Shown: positions 1-7,987, numbered from the stretch's first letter. The stretch is 64,000 nucleotides of DNA from Chryseobacterium flavum (GCF_003385595.1 NZ_QNUE01000012.1:62001-126000); one strand, 5' to 3'. Made by a program: numbers and translations. Notes: generated by a model from the sequence alone, not told the origin.

Positions 1-111
1 TATGAAAATATGGGAATATCCAAAATCCTCTAACATGTCTCTTGCTGACTCTATTGAATCAGACAAGCTAAAACACGGGAAGTCTTTTGAGATATAGTCC
101 TTGATAAACAT
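1..111 (-). CDS. CBS domain-containing protein, N-terminal fragment (cut by window edge)
   Basis: A minus-strand frame opens with ATG at 111 and runs off the window after 37 codons with no stop. The translation begins MFIKDYISKDFPCFSLSD and continues with an ESARDMLEDFGYSH stretch, the pattern of the first strand and helix of a CBS domain (a ligand-sensing module usually present in pairs). Only the start of the first CBS motif is visible, so the full domain makeup is unknown. It lies downstream of the SpoU methyltransferase on the same strand, separated by about 190 bp holding a hairpin and a plus-strand promoter-like sequence. Confidence 0.75.
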   Translation of the reverse strand, partial: MFIKDYISKDFPCFSLSDSIESARDMLEDFGYSHIFI

Positions 112-195
112 TGTGCTAATTTATAAAAAATTAAATGAAACTTTTTCTGAAAAGGAGACTTTTTTTAAGATTGATCAAAAAAAGTGCCGGCATAA

Positions 196-226
196 TTTGT
201 TTGTAAAGAAAAAAAAAGTACCTTTG
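196..226 (+). promoter_or_regulatory. Bacteroidota-type promoter reading rightwards
   Basis: TTTG at 196-199 is followed after 19 nt by TACCTTTG at 219-226, a full match to the known Bacteroidota consensus (TTG, 17-23 nt, TAnnTTTG). No plus-strand gene follows; the next element is the hairpin with T-run at 263-303. The expected transcript would be about 70 nt. Confidence 0.5.
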
Positions 227-262
227 TCGCCTTTCATTTTTACTTTTTATTAGATTTATTTC

Positions 263-303
263 AAACTGCACTGTCTATTTAAGGACATATGCAGTTTTTT
301 TAT
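263..303 (+). terminator. Hairpin with T-run
   Basis: AAACTGCA (263-270) pairs with TGCAGTTT (290-297), and inner TGTC (272-275) pairs with GACA (284-287). Seven T residues follow on the plus strand at 295-301. The T-run overlaps the stop codon of the minus-strand SpoU gene. The T-run is on the plus-strand side, so it best fits a terminator for rightward transcription. Confidence 0.55.
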
Positions 304-830
304 TTTAGAGCTTTCGCAAATTCCCACATCACAATTCCACCGCATACACTTACGTTTAGGGAATGTTTTGTACCAAGCTGGGGAACCTCTAAAAAAACAT
401 CAATATTAGGGAGTGCTTCATCACTGATTCCTTCAACCTCATTTCCAAGGATCAACACATATTTCTTTGATCGGTCAATGGTAAAATCAGTAAGGAGCCG
501 GCTATCGGTTGTCTGCTCGATTCCTATAATTTCATAATCTTTACTTTTCAGATCAGCAATAGCAGTATTAATGTCTTTTTCATGGACCCAATCCACACTT
601 TCCGTTGCTCCCAGTGCAGCCTTATGGATTTCACGGTGAGGAGGCTGGGGAGTAATACCGCAAAGAATAATTTTTTCAACGAGGAAAGCATCTGCAGTTC
701 TGAATGCAGCTCCTACATTATGCATGCTTCTTAAGTTGTCTAAAATGATAACCAACGGGATTTTTTCAGTTTTCTTAAATGTTTCTACATCTATCCTGTT
801 CAGTTCTTCCAGTTTTAGTTTCTGTACCAA
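300..830 (-). CDS. SpoU/TrmH-family RNA 2'-O-methyltransferase
   Basis: This 176-residue protein shows the three SpoU (SPOUT) motifs: motif 1 with N38 and R44 in NLRSMHNVGAAFRTADAF, motif 2 LILGNEVEGIS at 126-136, and motif 3 VPQLGTKHSLNVSV at 149-162. In this family these form the trefoil knot that binds S-adenosylmethionine, and the enzymes 2'-O-methylate tRNA or rRNA riboses. The short length, with no N-terminal RNA-binding extension, resembles the compact TrmL/TrmH-like group; the target RNA cannot be assigned. The gene starts 5 bp after the stop of the MORN-repeat gene upstream, so the two are probably co-transcribed. Confidence 0.9.
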   Translation of the reverse strand: MVQKLKLEELNRIDVETFKKTEKIPLVIILDNLRSMHNVGAAFRTADAFLVEKIILCGITPQPPHREIHKAALGATESVDWVHEKDINTAIADLKSKDYEIIGIEQTTDSRLLTDFTIDRSKKYVLILGNEVEGISDEALPNIDVFLEVPQLGTKHSLNVSVCGGIVMWEFAKALK

Positions 831-835
831 TTGTA

Positions 836-1456
836 TTATTTTGTTGAGATTAATTTTCCGTCTTTATAGACCTCTGTTTTTTCAATGCTTCCGTCTTCAC
901 GATAATAAACACGGTTTCCGTTGCGTTTATCGTTTGTCAACTCTGTTTCTCTTTCTAACTTTCCGGACTTGTAAAAGGTTTTCCATTTTCCGGTAGCAAG
1001 ACCGTTTTCATAGTAGCCGATTTGTTTTATTGACTTTCCATCTTCATGGAACAGTTTTGTTTCTCCGTGAAGCTTGGCAAATTTATAATGGGAAATTTCT
1101 TCTATTTTTCCGGAAGGATAATAAAACGTTCCTGTGAAACTGTTGTCATATATATTTTTTTCCCCATTTGTAAACTCTTCTTTGGATGTCAGATCTCCGT
1201 TTTTATTATAGTAAGACCATTCTTTTACCTTAAAGTCTTTTTTAAACGTTCCCTGAGCACTTATTTTTCCGTTATCATGATAAAAAACAGCGTCACCTTC
1301 TTTTTTACCTTTTTTCCATTCAACCACATTTTTTATCTGCCCGTTATCATAAAATTCTTTACAGGTTCCTTCCTGTAATCCGTCCTTAAAACCACAGGGC
1401 TTTTGTGCAGACACCATAACAGAAGCAGAAAATAAGAATAAAAAAATGGAGTTCAT
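836..1456 (-). CDS. Secreted MORN-repeat (YwqK-like) protein
   Basis: A 206-residue protein with an N-terminal signal peptide (about residues 1-18, ending VSAQ). The mature part is made of repeated units of the form YYxxGxlxxexxxxnGkxxG, for example FYDNGQIKNVVEWKKGKKEG and FYHDNGKISAQGTFKK. These match MORN_2 repeats of the family named YwqK after a putative antitoxin. No toxin gene is adjacent, so an antitoxin role is not supported here; in Bacteroidota such proteins are common envelope or secreted proteins of unknown function. The start is supported by the signal peptide, and the gene lies directly upstream of the SpoU gene. Confidence 0.75.
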   Translation of the reverse strand: MNSIFLFLFSASVMVSAQKPCGFKDGLQEGTCKEFYDNGQIKNVVEWKKGKKEGDAVFYHDNGKISAQGTFKKDFKVKEWSYYNKNGDLTSKEEFTNGEKNIYDNSFTGTFYYPSGKIEEISHYKFAKLHGETKLFHEDGKSIKQIGYYENGLATGKWKTFYKSGKLERETELTNDKRNGNRVYYREDGSIEKTEVYKDGKLISTK

Positions 1457-1487
1457 GGCTATTTTATTTCAAAAATAGTAAAATAGT

Positions 1488-1495
1488 TATATTTG
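1488..1495 (+). promoter_or_regulatory. TATATTTG -7 box upstream of the 1511 gene
   Basis: TATATTTG matches TAnnTTTG. No clear TTG is found at the expected upstream spacing. The box overlaps a possible TTG start codon at 1493, which supports translation starting at ATG 1511 instead. Confidence 0.4.
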
Positions 1496-1510
1496 ATTCA
1501 AAAATATACT

Positions 1511-2110
1511 ATGAAAAAATTATTCAGTTTATGCATGTTAATGTTTGTTATGATGGGTTTAAGGGCCCAGAATACGTATTATCCACAAGCTTTTTTTGAC
1601 AAAAAATTAGCAAGGGATATGCTTGGATTCGGAAACTCGACCATTGAAGGTGTAGCATCTACCAAGCAGAAAAATAATTGGGGAATCAAACCATTACTGG
1701 GACAGAAACATTATGCTCCTAAAGGGACTGTTGTTATGCTTTTTCCTGTAACTCCTTATTTTGAAGAGTTTTACAATATGAGAAAGAAGTATGAAAATAA
1801 AAAAACAACGGTATATATGTCAGAGGAAGCATTTAAATACAGAGTAGAAGCATTAACAGATGATCACGGCAGATTTAAATTTGAAAAACTAAAGCCCGGA
1901 AAATATTATCTGGAAACCATTGTGAATTTTACAGCGACAGCAAGCTATCAGCAGCAGACGGGAACTACAGATACCTATAACGGTTTTGGAAACTATCTGT
2001 ATTCTACTCCGATTTACAGCACATTTTTTTATGGTTATGATGCTGCCAACAGGGAAAGCAAATTTGTAGAAATAAAGCAGGACGGCGAATTAAAAGAAAT
2101 CAGCCTTTAG
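1511..2110 (+). CDS. Secreted protein with carboxypeptidase-regulatory-like fold, function unknown
   Basis: From the ATG at 1511 the protein has 199 residues and begins with a clear signal peptide (MKKLFSLCMLMFVMMGLRAQ). A longer frame would start at TTG 1493, inside the promoter-like box. The middle contains YAPKGTVVMLFPVTPYFEEFYNM and later DDHGRFKFEKLKPGKYYLET. That arrangement, a decorated strand followed by a GxFxfxxlxPGxYxL turn, is typical of carboxypeptidase-regulatory-like (prealbumin-like) beta-sandwich domains on Bacteroidota envelope proteins. No catalytic motif is seen. It is convergent with the bestrophin gene. Confidence 0.65.
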   Translation: MKKLFSLCMLMFVMMGLRAQNTYYPQAFFDKKLARDMLGFGNSTIEGVASTKQKNNWGIKPLLGQKHYAPKGTVVMLFPVTPYFEEFYNMRKKYENKKTTVYMSEEAFKYRVEALTDDHGRFKFEKLKPGKYYLETIVNFTATASYQQQTGTTDTYNGFGNYLYSTPIYSTFFYGYDAANRESKFVEIKQDGELKEISL

Positions 2111-2121
2111 TGTTTATTTTT

Positions 2122-3000
2122 TTATTTCTTGCTCATGATCTGGTGAACATTCTTTTCAATATTTTGTGCTAATGTTTCCATCGGAATATCATTTTCATCA
2201 TTGTTAAAAGGGTCTTCTATTTCTTCAGCAATAAGTTCAAGGCTCATCAGTACATAATAAACAAAGACCGTAAGAGGAATCATGAAGAGCCCGATAGTAA
2301 TAACATAAGCTATAGGAAGAGCAAAAACATACAGAATAATAAACTTTTTAATAAAGGAGGAATAAGAATAAGGAATCGGAGTGTTTTTAATTCTTTCGCA
2401 CCCTCCGCAAACCTCCAGAAAACCTGAAAGCTGATTATCTAAGTAAAGAAGCTCCACTTCCGAGATTTTTGCTTCCTTTTTTAACTGGTTCAGCTTATGA
2501 GATAAGAGAATAACAATTTCACTTGGGCCATGGTTTTTTAATGATTTTTCAATTTCAGAATAATCCTCATCCAGAGCAAGCCTGGTAGATTCCCTGGAAA
2601 GGTGTTTGGCTAAAAAGTGAGGGAAAAATTTTAAGTATCTTGAGATCTGGTCTATATCCTGTTGATTATCCCCAAGAAGAGTGTTTATTTTTATAGCCAT
2701 ATTCCTGGTGTCATTTACCAGTTTTCCCCACAGTTTTCTGCCTTCCCACCAGCGGTCATAAGCTGTATTTGTCCTGAAAACAAGCAAGAGAGACAGAACA
2801 AATCCTAAAAGGGAATGAATCATTCCTACATTGCTGACACCTGATTTTGAGGTAAGGTGGAAATATTCAACCTCTAAGTACTGAATGCCCCAGGAATATA
2901 ACCCAACAAGAATCATACTTGGAAAAAGAATTTTAAGAGTATCACTCTTGTGAAGGCTGAAAAGGATCTTAAGGAAATGTTTGGTGTTGTAGACTCTCAT
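2122..3000 (-). CDS. Bestrophin-family ion channel
   Basis: The 292-residue protein has hydrophobic segments near residues 22-42 and 59-77, followed by the family signature RTNTAYDRWWEGRKLW, and two more membrane segments around 213-255 (the second containing MIPLTVFVYYVLMSLELIAEEIEDPF). Bestrophins are pentameric ion channels; bacterial members are usually cation-selective (known for the family, not shown here). The C-terminal acidic LIAEEIEDPFNNDENDIP stretch is the expected calcium-clasp/IEDPFG-like region, here ending DPFN. The gene stands alone, convergent with the gene upstream and divergent from the cupin gene. Confidence 0.9.
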   Translation of the reverse strand: MRVYNTKHFLKILFSLHKSDTLKILFPSMILVGLYSWGIQYLEVEYFHLTSKSGVSNVGMIHSLLGFVLSLLLVFRTNTAYDRWWEGRKLWGKLVNDTRNMAIKINTLLGDNQQDIDQISRYLKFFPHFLAKHLSRESTRLALDEDYSEIEKSLKNHGPSEIVILLSHKLNQLKKEAKISEVELLYLDNQLSGFLEVCGGCERIKNTPIPYSYSSFIKKFIILYVFALPIAYVITIGLFMIPLTVFVYYVLMSLELIAEEIEDPFNNDENDIPMETLAQNIEKNVHQIMSKK

Positions 3001-3166
3001 AAATTACTTGTTACCACAAATATAATTTTTTTCATGTAAATGCTGAACTGAGTCTTGGATTGAATAAAGTGAAGGACATTATATTTTGCAATTCAACGAT
3101 CTCTTTTTAAAATTTTTTTAGATTTCAAAAAAACACTATTTTTATTTCGCATTAAATACCAAAATA

Positions 3167-4045
3167 ATGATCCTCCAAAACGTAGATGCAGTTAGTGATA
3201 TCAGTAAAGAAGACTTTCAAAAGAATTATTTTAAAAAACAAAAGCCTCTTTTGATCAAAAATTTTGCAAGCCGATGGGATGCTTTTGATAAATGGAATCT
3301 GGCCTATATCCGTGAAAAAGCAGGGGATCAGGAAGTTCCCTTATATGATAACAAGCCGGCTGATGCAGCAAAAAGTTCTGATGCTCCTGTTACTCATATG
3401 AAAATGAAGGAGTATATTGATACGATAAAAAGCAAACCTTCAGATCTTCGCATCTTCTTTTATATTATTACAGACAGGCTCCCGGAACTGCTGAAAAACT
3501 TTACCTATCCTGATTTGGGAATGAAGTTTTTTAAAAGGTTACCTACATTATTCTTCGGAGGAAGTGAAGCCCATGTTTTAATGCATTATGATGTGGATCT
3601 GGGAGATTTTATGCATATCCATTTTGAAGGGAAAAAGCGGATTTTATTATTCGACCAGAAACAGTCTGCTTTTTTATATAAAGTGCCTTTATCGGTTCAT
3701 ACGATTTATGAGCTGGATTATGAAAATCCTGATTATGAGAAATTTCCGGCTTTGAAATATGCCAGGGGATATGAGATTTTTATGGAGCATGGTGATGCTC
3801 TTTTTATTCCTGGTGCATTCTGGCATTTCAACCGGTATCTTGAGCCTGGCTTCTCTCTGTCATTAAGAGCCCTTCCCAATAAACCGAAAGTTTTTGCGAA
3901 CATGCTGTATCACGTTTTTATTATGAGGTATACCGATAAGCTGTTACGCAAGTTATTTAAAGCTAAATGGGTAAATTACAAACAGAAGTGGGCATATGAA
4001 AAAAGCTCTGAAGCTCTGAAACAGTATTTAAAATCCAATAAGTAG
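3167..4045 (+). CDS. Cupin-like (JmjC-type) Fe(II)/2-oxoglutarate-type protein
   Basis: A 292-residue Cupin_8/JmjC-like protein. Candidate metal ligands are H140 and D142 in MHYDVDLGDFMHIHFEGKKRILLF, and H220 in FIPGAFWHFNRY; the HxD...H triad and its spacing fit the FIH-like hydroxylase group. The N-terminal KKQKPLLIKNFASRWDAFDKW is the usual segment preceding the jelly roll. The substrate cannot be told from sequence; relatives hydroxylate proteins or act on RNA. It is monocistronic, with its stop 4 bp from the stop of the opposite-strand acetyltransferase. Confidence 0.8.
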   Translation: MILQNVDAVSDISKEDFQKNYFKKQKPLLIKNFASRWDAFDKWNLAYIREKAGDQEVPLYDNKPADAAKSSDAPVTHMKMKEYIDTIKSKPSDLRIFFYIITDRLPELLKNFTYPDLGMKFFKRLPTLFFGGSEAHVLMHYDVDLGDFMHIHFEGKKRILLFDQKQSAFLYKVPLSVHTIYELDYENPDYEKFPALKYARGYEIFMEHGDALFIPGAFWHFNRYLEPGFSLSLRALPNKPKVFANMLYHVFIMRYTDKLLRKLFKAKWVNYKQKWAYEKSSEALKQYLKSNK

Positions 4046-4049
4046 TTGA

Positions 4050-4580
4050 TTACCTGTTGATCAGTCCGAAAATTTTAGCATCCACAAATTTTCCTTTTTC
4101 AAAGAAGAAATCTCTGAGTATTCCTTCCGCCTGGAAATTTAAAGAAGTTAGGAGCTTTTCTGATGAAATGTTTGAAGGATCGATAAAGGCATCTACCCGA
4201 TGGAGCCTCATTGTTTCAAATCCAAAGGTCAATACAGGGAGGAGTGCCTCCTTCATAAAAGATTGTCTCCAGAACAGAGGATTCAGCTCATATCCGACTT
4301 CAGCTTTGAAATGCTCCCTGTACCAGTTGTGATATCCACAGGTACCGATTACCTTTTTTGAAGATTTTAACTCCAGCGCCCATCTGTATCCTTTTCCCTT
4401 TTCAAACGAACTGTTGAAATGCCGGATGATCCGCCGGGCATCTTCTTCCGTTTTAAAAGTTTCAAGATCATAATATTCCATAACCTCATCCCTGGAAAAG
4501 TATTCGAACAGGTCTTGTGTGTCATTTAGGGTTAGCTGGCGCAAAATAAGTCTTTCAGTTTCTAAAACAGGAAATTTCAT
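4050..4580 (-). CDS. GNAT N-acetyltransferase (RimJ/RimL type)
   Basis: Starting at ATG 4580 the protein begins MKFPVLETERLILRQLTLND, the classic RimJ/RimL-family N-terminus (ETERLiLR). That supports this start over an ATG nine codons upstream. About 176 residues. The acetyl-CoA-binding region lies in the middle (KKVIGTCGYHNWYREHFKAEVGYELNPLFW), followed by the MKEALLPVLTFGFETMRLHRVDAFIDPSNISSEKLL helix-strand pattern. Such enzymes acetylate protein N-termini or small molecules; the substrate is not deducible. Confidence 0.85.
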   Translation of the reverse strand: MKFPVLETERLILRQLTLNDTQDLFEYFSRDEVMEYYDLETFKTEEDARRIIRHFNSSFEKGKGYRWALELKSSKKVIGTCGYHNWYREHFKAEVGYELNPLFWRQSFMKEALLPVLTFGFETMRLHRVDAFIDPSNISSEKLLTSLNFQAEGILRDFFFEKGKFVDAKIFGLINR

Positions 4581-4679
4581 GAATGGTATTTTATGGTGAA
4601 AATACAATTAAATAATGATAAGGAAAAGTCTGCTCAAAGATTAACAGACAAACACTTCCGTAACCCTAATTTATTTTTT

Positions 4680-4687
4680 TAAATTTG
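4680..4687 (+). promoter_or_regulatory. mutS: TAAATTTG -7 box upstream of mutS
   Basis: TAAATTTG matches the Bacteroidota -7 consensus and sits 17 nt before the mutS ATG. Only a weak TTC is present near the expected upstream element. Confidence 0.4.
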
Positions 4688-4703
4688 GGGCTCATTTTTT
4701 ACT

Positions 4704-7292
4704 ATGGCAAAGACGAAGAAAGAAACCCCGCTAATGACTCAGTATAATACCATCAAGGCTAAGTATCCTGATGCTCTTTTACTTTTCAGGGTAGGGGACT
4801 TTTATGAAACTTTTGGGCAGGATGCCGTGAAAACATCACAAATACTGGGAATAGTGCTTACCAAAAGAAATAATGGAGAAGGAAGTACAGAACTGGCCGG
4901 ATTCCCGCATCACTCAATAGATTCTTACTTACCCAAATTAGTAAGGGCCGGGATGAGGGTTGCGATATGTGACCAGTTGGAAGATCCGAAGATGGTAAAA
5001 GGAATTGTAAAAAGAGGGGTTACAGAACTGGTAACTCCTGGAGTAACGTTCAATGACCAGGTCCTGAATTCTAAAAAGAATAACTTCCTGCTTTCCTTAC
5101 ATAAAGAAAAAGAAAAGTATGGAATTGCTTTAGTGGACATTTCTACCGGTGAGTTTTTGGTAAGTGAAGGAAACCTTGATAAACTGGTGCATATTGTCAA
5201 TACTTTTGATCCCAGTGAAATTATCTTTCAAAGAAGTGTACCGATCCCTGAGCAATTTAAAAATAAGAATGCTTTTAAACTTGAAGACTGGGCTTTCCAG
5301 TACAATTTTGCCTATGAAAAATTAACCGGGCATTTTAAAACCAGTTCATTAAAAGGATTTGGAGTAGAGAATCTTCCATTAGCTATTACTGCTGCAGGAG
5401 CTGTTTTTGCTTATCTTGTGGAAGATACCCATCATAACCTGCTGTCTCATATTACAAAGATCCAGATTATTCCACAGGAAGACTATCTGATGATGGATAA
5501 TTTCACATTAAGAAATCTTGAAATTGTTTATCCAAGTAATCCTCAGGGAAAATCATTACTGGATATTATTGATAAGACATGTACTCCAATGGGAGGACGG
5601 CTGCTAAGAAGAAGAATTATTCTTCCTTTAAAATCAGTGGAAGAAATCACGAGAAGGCTTTCCCTGATCGACTTCCTGAATGAAAATGATCCTTTGAAGT
5701 ATGAAATTTGCCAGCTGTTAAAATCAATTTCAGATTTAGACAGGTTAATGGGTAAACTGGCAGCTGAAAAAATTTCACCAAAAGAATTAGGGTATCTGCG
5801 TCAAAGTCTTATCAATATTCATAAGATAAAACAACTTCTTCATCCTCATGCAGAAGTTCTTGCGTGGCTGGAACCTTTATATGATCTGGAGGAATTGATA
5901 AAATTCCTGCATTGTAATCTTAATGAAGACCTTCCGGTAAGTATTGCCAAAGGAAATATAATCAGGGAAGGTGTTTCTGATGAGCTTGACAGGTTACGAA
6001 ACCTTCAGAGTAAAGGACGTGGATTTCTTGATGAGATGTGTCAGAGGGAAATTGAAAGAACAGGAATTTCAAGCCTTAAAATAGATTTTAATAATGTTTT
6101 CGGATATTATATAGAAGTAAGGAATACCCATAAAGATAAAGTTCCTGATGATTGGGTAAGAAAACAGACCCTTGTAAATGCGGAAAGATATATTACAGAA
6201 GAGCTAAAAGAGTATGAAAACCAGATCCTGGGTGCTGAAGAGAAAATAAGTGTTCTCGAAAATGAACTTTACAGGAATGTATGCTCTGAAACCATGGTGT
6301 ATATTGATCAGATTCAGGGGAACTCTACTATTATTGCACAGCTTGACGTGGCTGCAGGATTATCTGAACTTGCTGTTTCCGAAAGTTATACCAGACCTGT
6401 TTTGAATGATGGGTATGCGATCGATTTAAAAGAAGCCAGACACCCGATTATTGAAAATGCGCTGCCATTAGGAGAAAAATATATCCCGAATGATATCTTC
6501 CTGGATAAAGATTCGCAGCAGATTATTATGGTAACAGGACCTAACATGGCCGGTAAATCGGCAATTCTGCGTCAGACGGCTATTGTATGTCTTTTGGCTC
6601 AGATTGGAAGTTTTGTCCCTGCAAAACACGCAGAGATCGGGATGCTGGATAGAATCTTTACAAGGGTAGGAGCTACGGATAATATTTCTGCCGGAGAATC
6701 TACTTTCATGGTAGAAATGAATGAAGCCGCGAATATTCTTAATAACATTTCTGAAAGAAGCCTTATCCTTCTGGATGAAATAGGTCGCGGAACGTCTACT
6801 TATGATGGGGTTTCTATTGCCTGGGCTATAGCGGAATACCTTCATCAGCATCCTACACAGGCTAAAACCCTGTTTGCCACCCATTATCATGAGCTTAATG
6901 AGATGACTGTGAATTTTGAACGCGTAAAAAACTTCCATGTATCCATTCAGGAAAATAAAGGGAATATCATCTTTTTAAGAAAGCTGATTCCCGGAGGAAG
7001 TGAGCATAGTTTTGGTATCCATGTTGCGAAACTTGCAGGAATGCCTGCGAAAGTAGTAAGCAGAGCCAATGAGATTCTGAAAACTCTTGAAGCAAGCAGA
7101 ACCCAGGGTGGAGGAACTTCTGAAAGTATTAAAAGAGTAACAGAAGAAAATATGCAGCTTTCCTTTTTCCAGCTTGATGACCCTGTTCTGGAAAATATAC
7201 GGGAGGAGCTGACAAAGATAGATATCAATACATTAACACCTATTGAAGCTTTAATGAAGCTGAATGCCATAAAAAAAATGATTGGAGGATAA
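4704..7292 (+). CDS. mutS: DNA mismatch repair protein MutS
   Basis: An 862-residue protein of full family length. The N-terminal mismatch-recognition motif is intact: F33-Y34-E35 in GDFYETFG. The C-terminal ATPase has the Walker A TGPNMAGKSA at about 611-620, the STFMVEM loop, Walker B/D-loop LLDEIGRGTSTYDG near 690, and the ATHYHEL switch. It recognises mispairs and recruits MutL. The last residues (LMKLNAIKKMIGG) fit the conserved ending of bacterial MutS. It has its own promoter box and ends in a bidirectional hairpin shared with the convergent small peptide genes. Confidence 0.98.
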   Translation: MAKTKKETPLMTQYNTIKAKYPDALLLFRVGDFYETFGQDAVKTSQILGIVLTKRNNGEGSTELAGFPHHSIDSYLPKLVRAGMRVAICDQLEDPKMVKGIVKRGVTELVTPGVTFNDQVLNSKKNNFLLSLHKEKEKYGIALVDISTGEFLVSEGNLDKLVHIVNTFDPSEIIFQRSVPIPEQFKNKNAFKLEDWAFQYNFAYEKLTGHFKTSSLKGFGVENLPLAITAAGAVFAYLVEDTHHNLLSHITKIQIIPQEDYLMMDNFTLRNLEIVYPSNPQGKSLLDIIDKTCTPMGGRLLRRRIILPLKSVEEITRRLSLIDFLNENDPLKYEICQLLKSISDLDRLMGKLAAEKISPKELGYLRQSLINIHKIKQLLHPHAEVLAWLEPLYDLEELIKFLHCNLNEDLPVSIAKGNIIREGVSDELDRLRNLQSKGRGFLDEMCQREIERTGISSLKIDFNNVFGYYIEVRNTHKDKVPDDWVRKQTLVNAERYITEELKEYENQILGAEEKISVLENELYRNVCSETMVYIDQIQGNSTIIAQLDVAAGLSELAVSESYTRPVLNDGYAIDLKEARHPIIENALPLGEKYIPNDIFLDKDSQQIIMVTGPNMAGKSAILRQTAIVCLLAQIGSFVPAKHAEIGMLDRIFTRVGATDNISAGESTFMVEMNEAANILNNISERSLILLDEIGRGTSTYDGVSIAWAIAEYLHQHPTQAKTLFATHYHELNEMTVNFERVKNFHVSIQENKGNIIFLRKLIPGGSEHSFGIHVAKLAGMPAKVVSRANEILKTLEASRTQGGGTSESIKRVTEENMQLSFFQLDDPVLENIREELTKIDINTLTPIEALMKLNAIKKMIGG

Positions 7293-7307
7293 TCCAATCA
7301 TTTTTTA
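7272..7307. terminator. Bidirectional terminator between mutS and the peptide genes
   Basis: GATTGGA (7280-7286) pairs with TCCAATC (7293-7299). A T-run follows on the plus strand (7301-7306), and an A-run (7271-7278) gives a T-run on the minus strand. It overlaps the mutS stop and serves both convergent units. Confidence 0.75.
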
Positions 7308-7322
7308 TTAATCGAGTCCGGT

Positions 7323-7481
7323 CTAACAGCAATATCCGTCACTGCCTCTCGGTCCGATGATCAGAAAATGATCAACTCCTCTGAGTTTGCATGTCCCTTC
7401 TGCACAGGCAGCAGCACCTCCATTAATCTCCTTAAGCTCACTTTTGGTCAGCTTTCTTTTTTGAATGCTTAATGTTTTCAT
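7323..7481 (-). CDS. Small Cys-rich peptide with double-glycine-type leader (peptide 1)
   Basis: A 52-residue minus-strand gene. The leader region reads SIQKRKLTKSELKEINGG (residues 5-22), ending in GG, and nearly matches those of the two genes upstream. The core has Cys at 26, 31, 51 and 52 and ends GYCC. Leaders of this form (xLxxxEL xxIxGG) are known in Bacteroidota precursors of ribosomally made peptides, often named bacteriocin-like proteins, where a peptidase-containing ABC exporter cuts after GG. No exporter or modifying enzyme is nearby. Function is unknown; it may be a secreted peptide, a pheromone or a bacteriocin. It is the last of three tandem copies and ends at the terminator shared with mutS. 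Confidence 0.8.
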   Translation of the reverse strand: MKTLSIQKRKLTKSELKEINGGAAACAEGTCKLRGVDHFLIIGPRGSDGYCC

Positions 7482-7505
7482 ATTCTCTGGATTTGGTATT
7501 TATAA

Positions 7506-7667
7506 TTAACAGCACGGGCCATCCTGAATTCCATAAACTCCATACAATTCCTCTCCGGTATTCGGATCTGTGCAACTTATTACTAATGGGCAAACAGGGC
7601 CTGCACCACTAATTTTTTTCAATTCTTCTTTGGTAAGTCTCTTTTTTTGAATGTCTGAATTTTTCAT
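7506..7667 (-). CDS. Small Cys-rich peptide with double-glycine-type leader (peptide 2)
   Basis: A 53-residue paralogue. Its leader, DIQKKRLTKEELKKISGA (residues 5-22), has SGA in place of NGG, so the processing site is Gly-Ala. The core has Cys at 26, 32, 52 and 53 and ends GPCC, matching the spacing of peptide 1 although the residues between differ almost completely. A 10-nt box (ATTTGGTATT on the plus strand) lies 10 nt upstream of the start, exactly as in peptide 1. That indicates tandem duplication of gene plus leader region. Confidence 0.8.
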   Translation of the reverse strand: MKNSDIQKKRLTKEELKKISGAGPVCPLVISCTDPNTGEELYGVYGIQDGPCC

Positions 7668-7718
7668 AATATTTGAATTTGGTATTGTTAAATAAATAAC
7701 CGGAACTCCTAAAATTTG

Positions 7719-7874
7719 CTAACAGCAAACTCCTTTAGCACTGCAAGGTCTTATTGATATCTCACCATCAATATTACAAAAGCAGGTAGTGACACATACC
7801 GGCCCATTACCGCCGTTAATTTCTTTTAATTCTTTTTTGGTAAGTCTCCTTTTTTGAATGTTTGAATTTTTCAT
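7719..7874 (-). CDS. Small Cys-rich peptide with double-glycine-type leader (peptide 3)
   Basis: A 51-residue paralogue and the first gene of the tandem set. Leader NIQKRRLTKKELKEINGG (residues 5-22) is followed by a core with six Cys (27, 31, 33, 44, 50, 51) and the shared GVCC ending. It has two more Cys than the other copies. Upstream (7885-7893) is a partly conserved version of the box seen before the other two copies. The even Cys number in all copies fits disulfide or thioether cross-links, but this is inference. Confidence 0.8.
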   Translation of the reverse strand: MKNSNIQKRRLTKKELKEINGGNGPVCVTTCFCNIDGEISIRPCSAKGVCC

Positions 7875-7954
7875 GATATTTTTAATTTGATTGTAAGCTA
7901 ATATACAATTTTATTAATTAATTCTATTCATTGTGAATAAATTAGTCTTTTTCA

Positions 7955-7983
7955 AAATAAAAAAGAGAGCCTTAAGCTCTCCG
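7955..7983 (-). terminator. Terminator of the 7988-8827 lipoprotein gene
   Basis: GAGAGC (7965-7970) pairs with GCTCTC (7976-7981). The A-run at 7957-7964 gives a T-run on the minus strand just after the lipoprotein stop. It also separates that gene from the peptide genes, which must have their own promoter. Confidence 0.75.
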
Positions 7984-7987
7984 GTTA

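Noticed and set aside
836..1456. Antitoxin of a toxin-antitoxin system
   Set aside because: The YwqK family name suggests it, but the protein has a signal peptide and MORN repeats and no toxin gene is adjacent.
6468..6938. 156-codon minus-strand frame inside mutS
   Set aside because: It lies fully antisense to the MutS ATPase domain and shows no family features.
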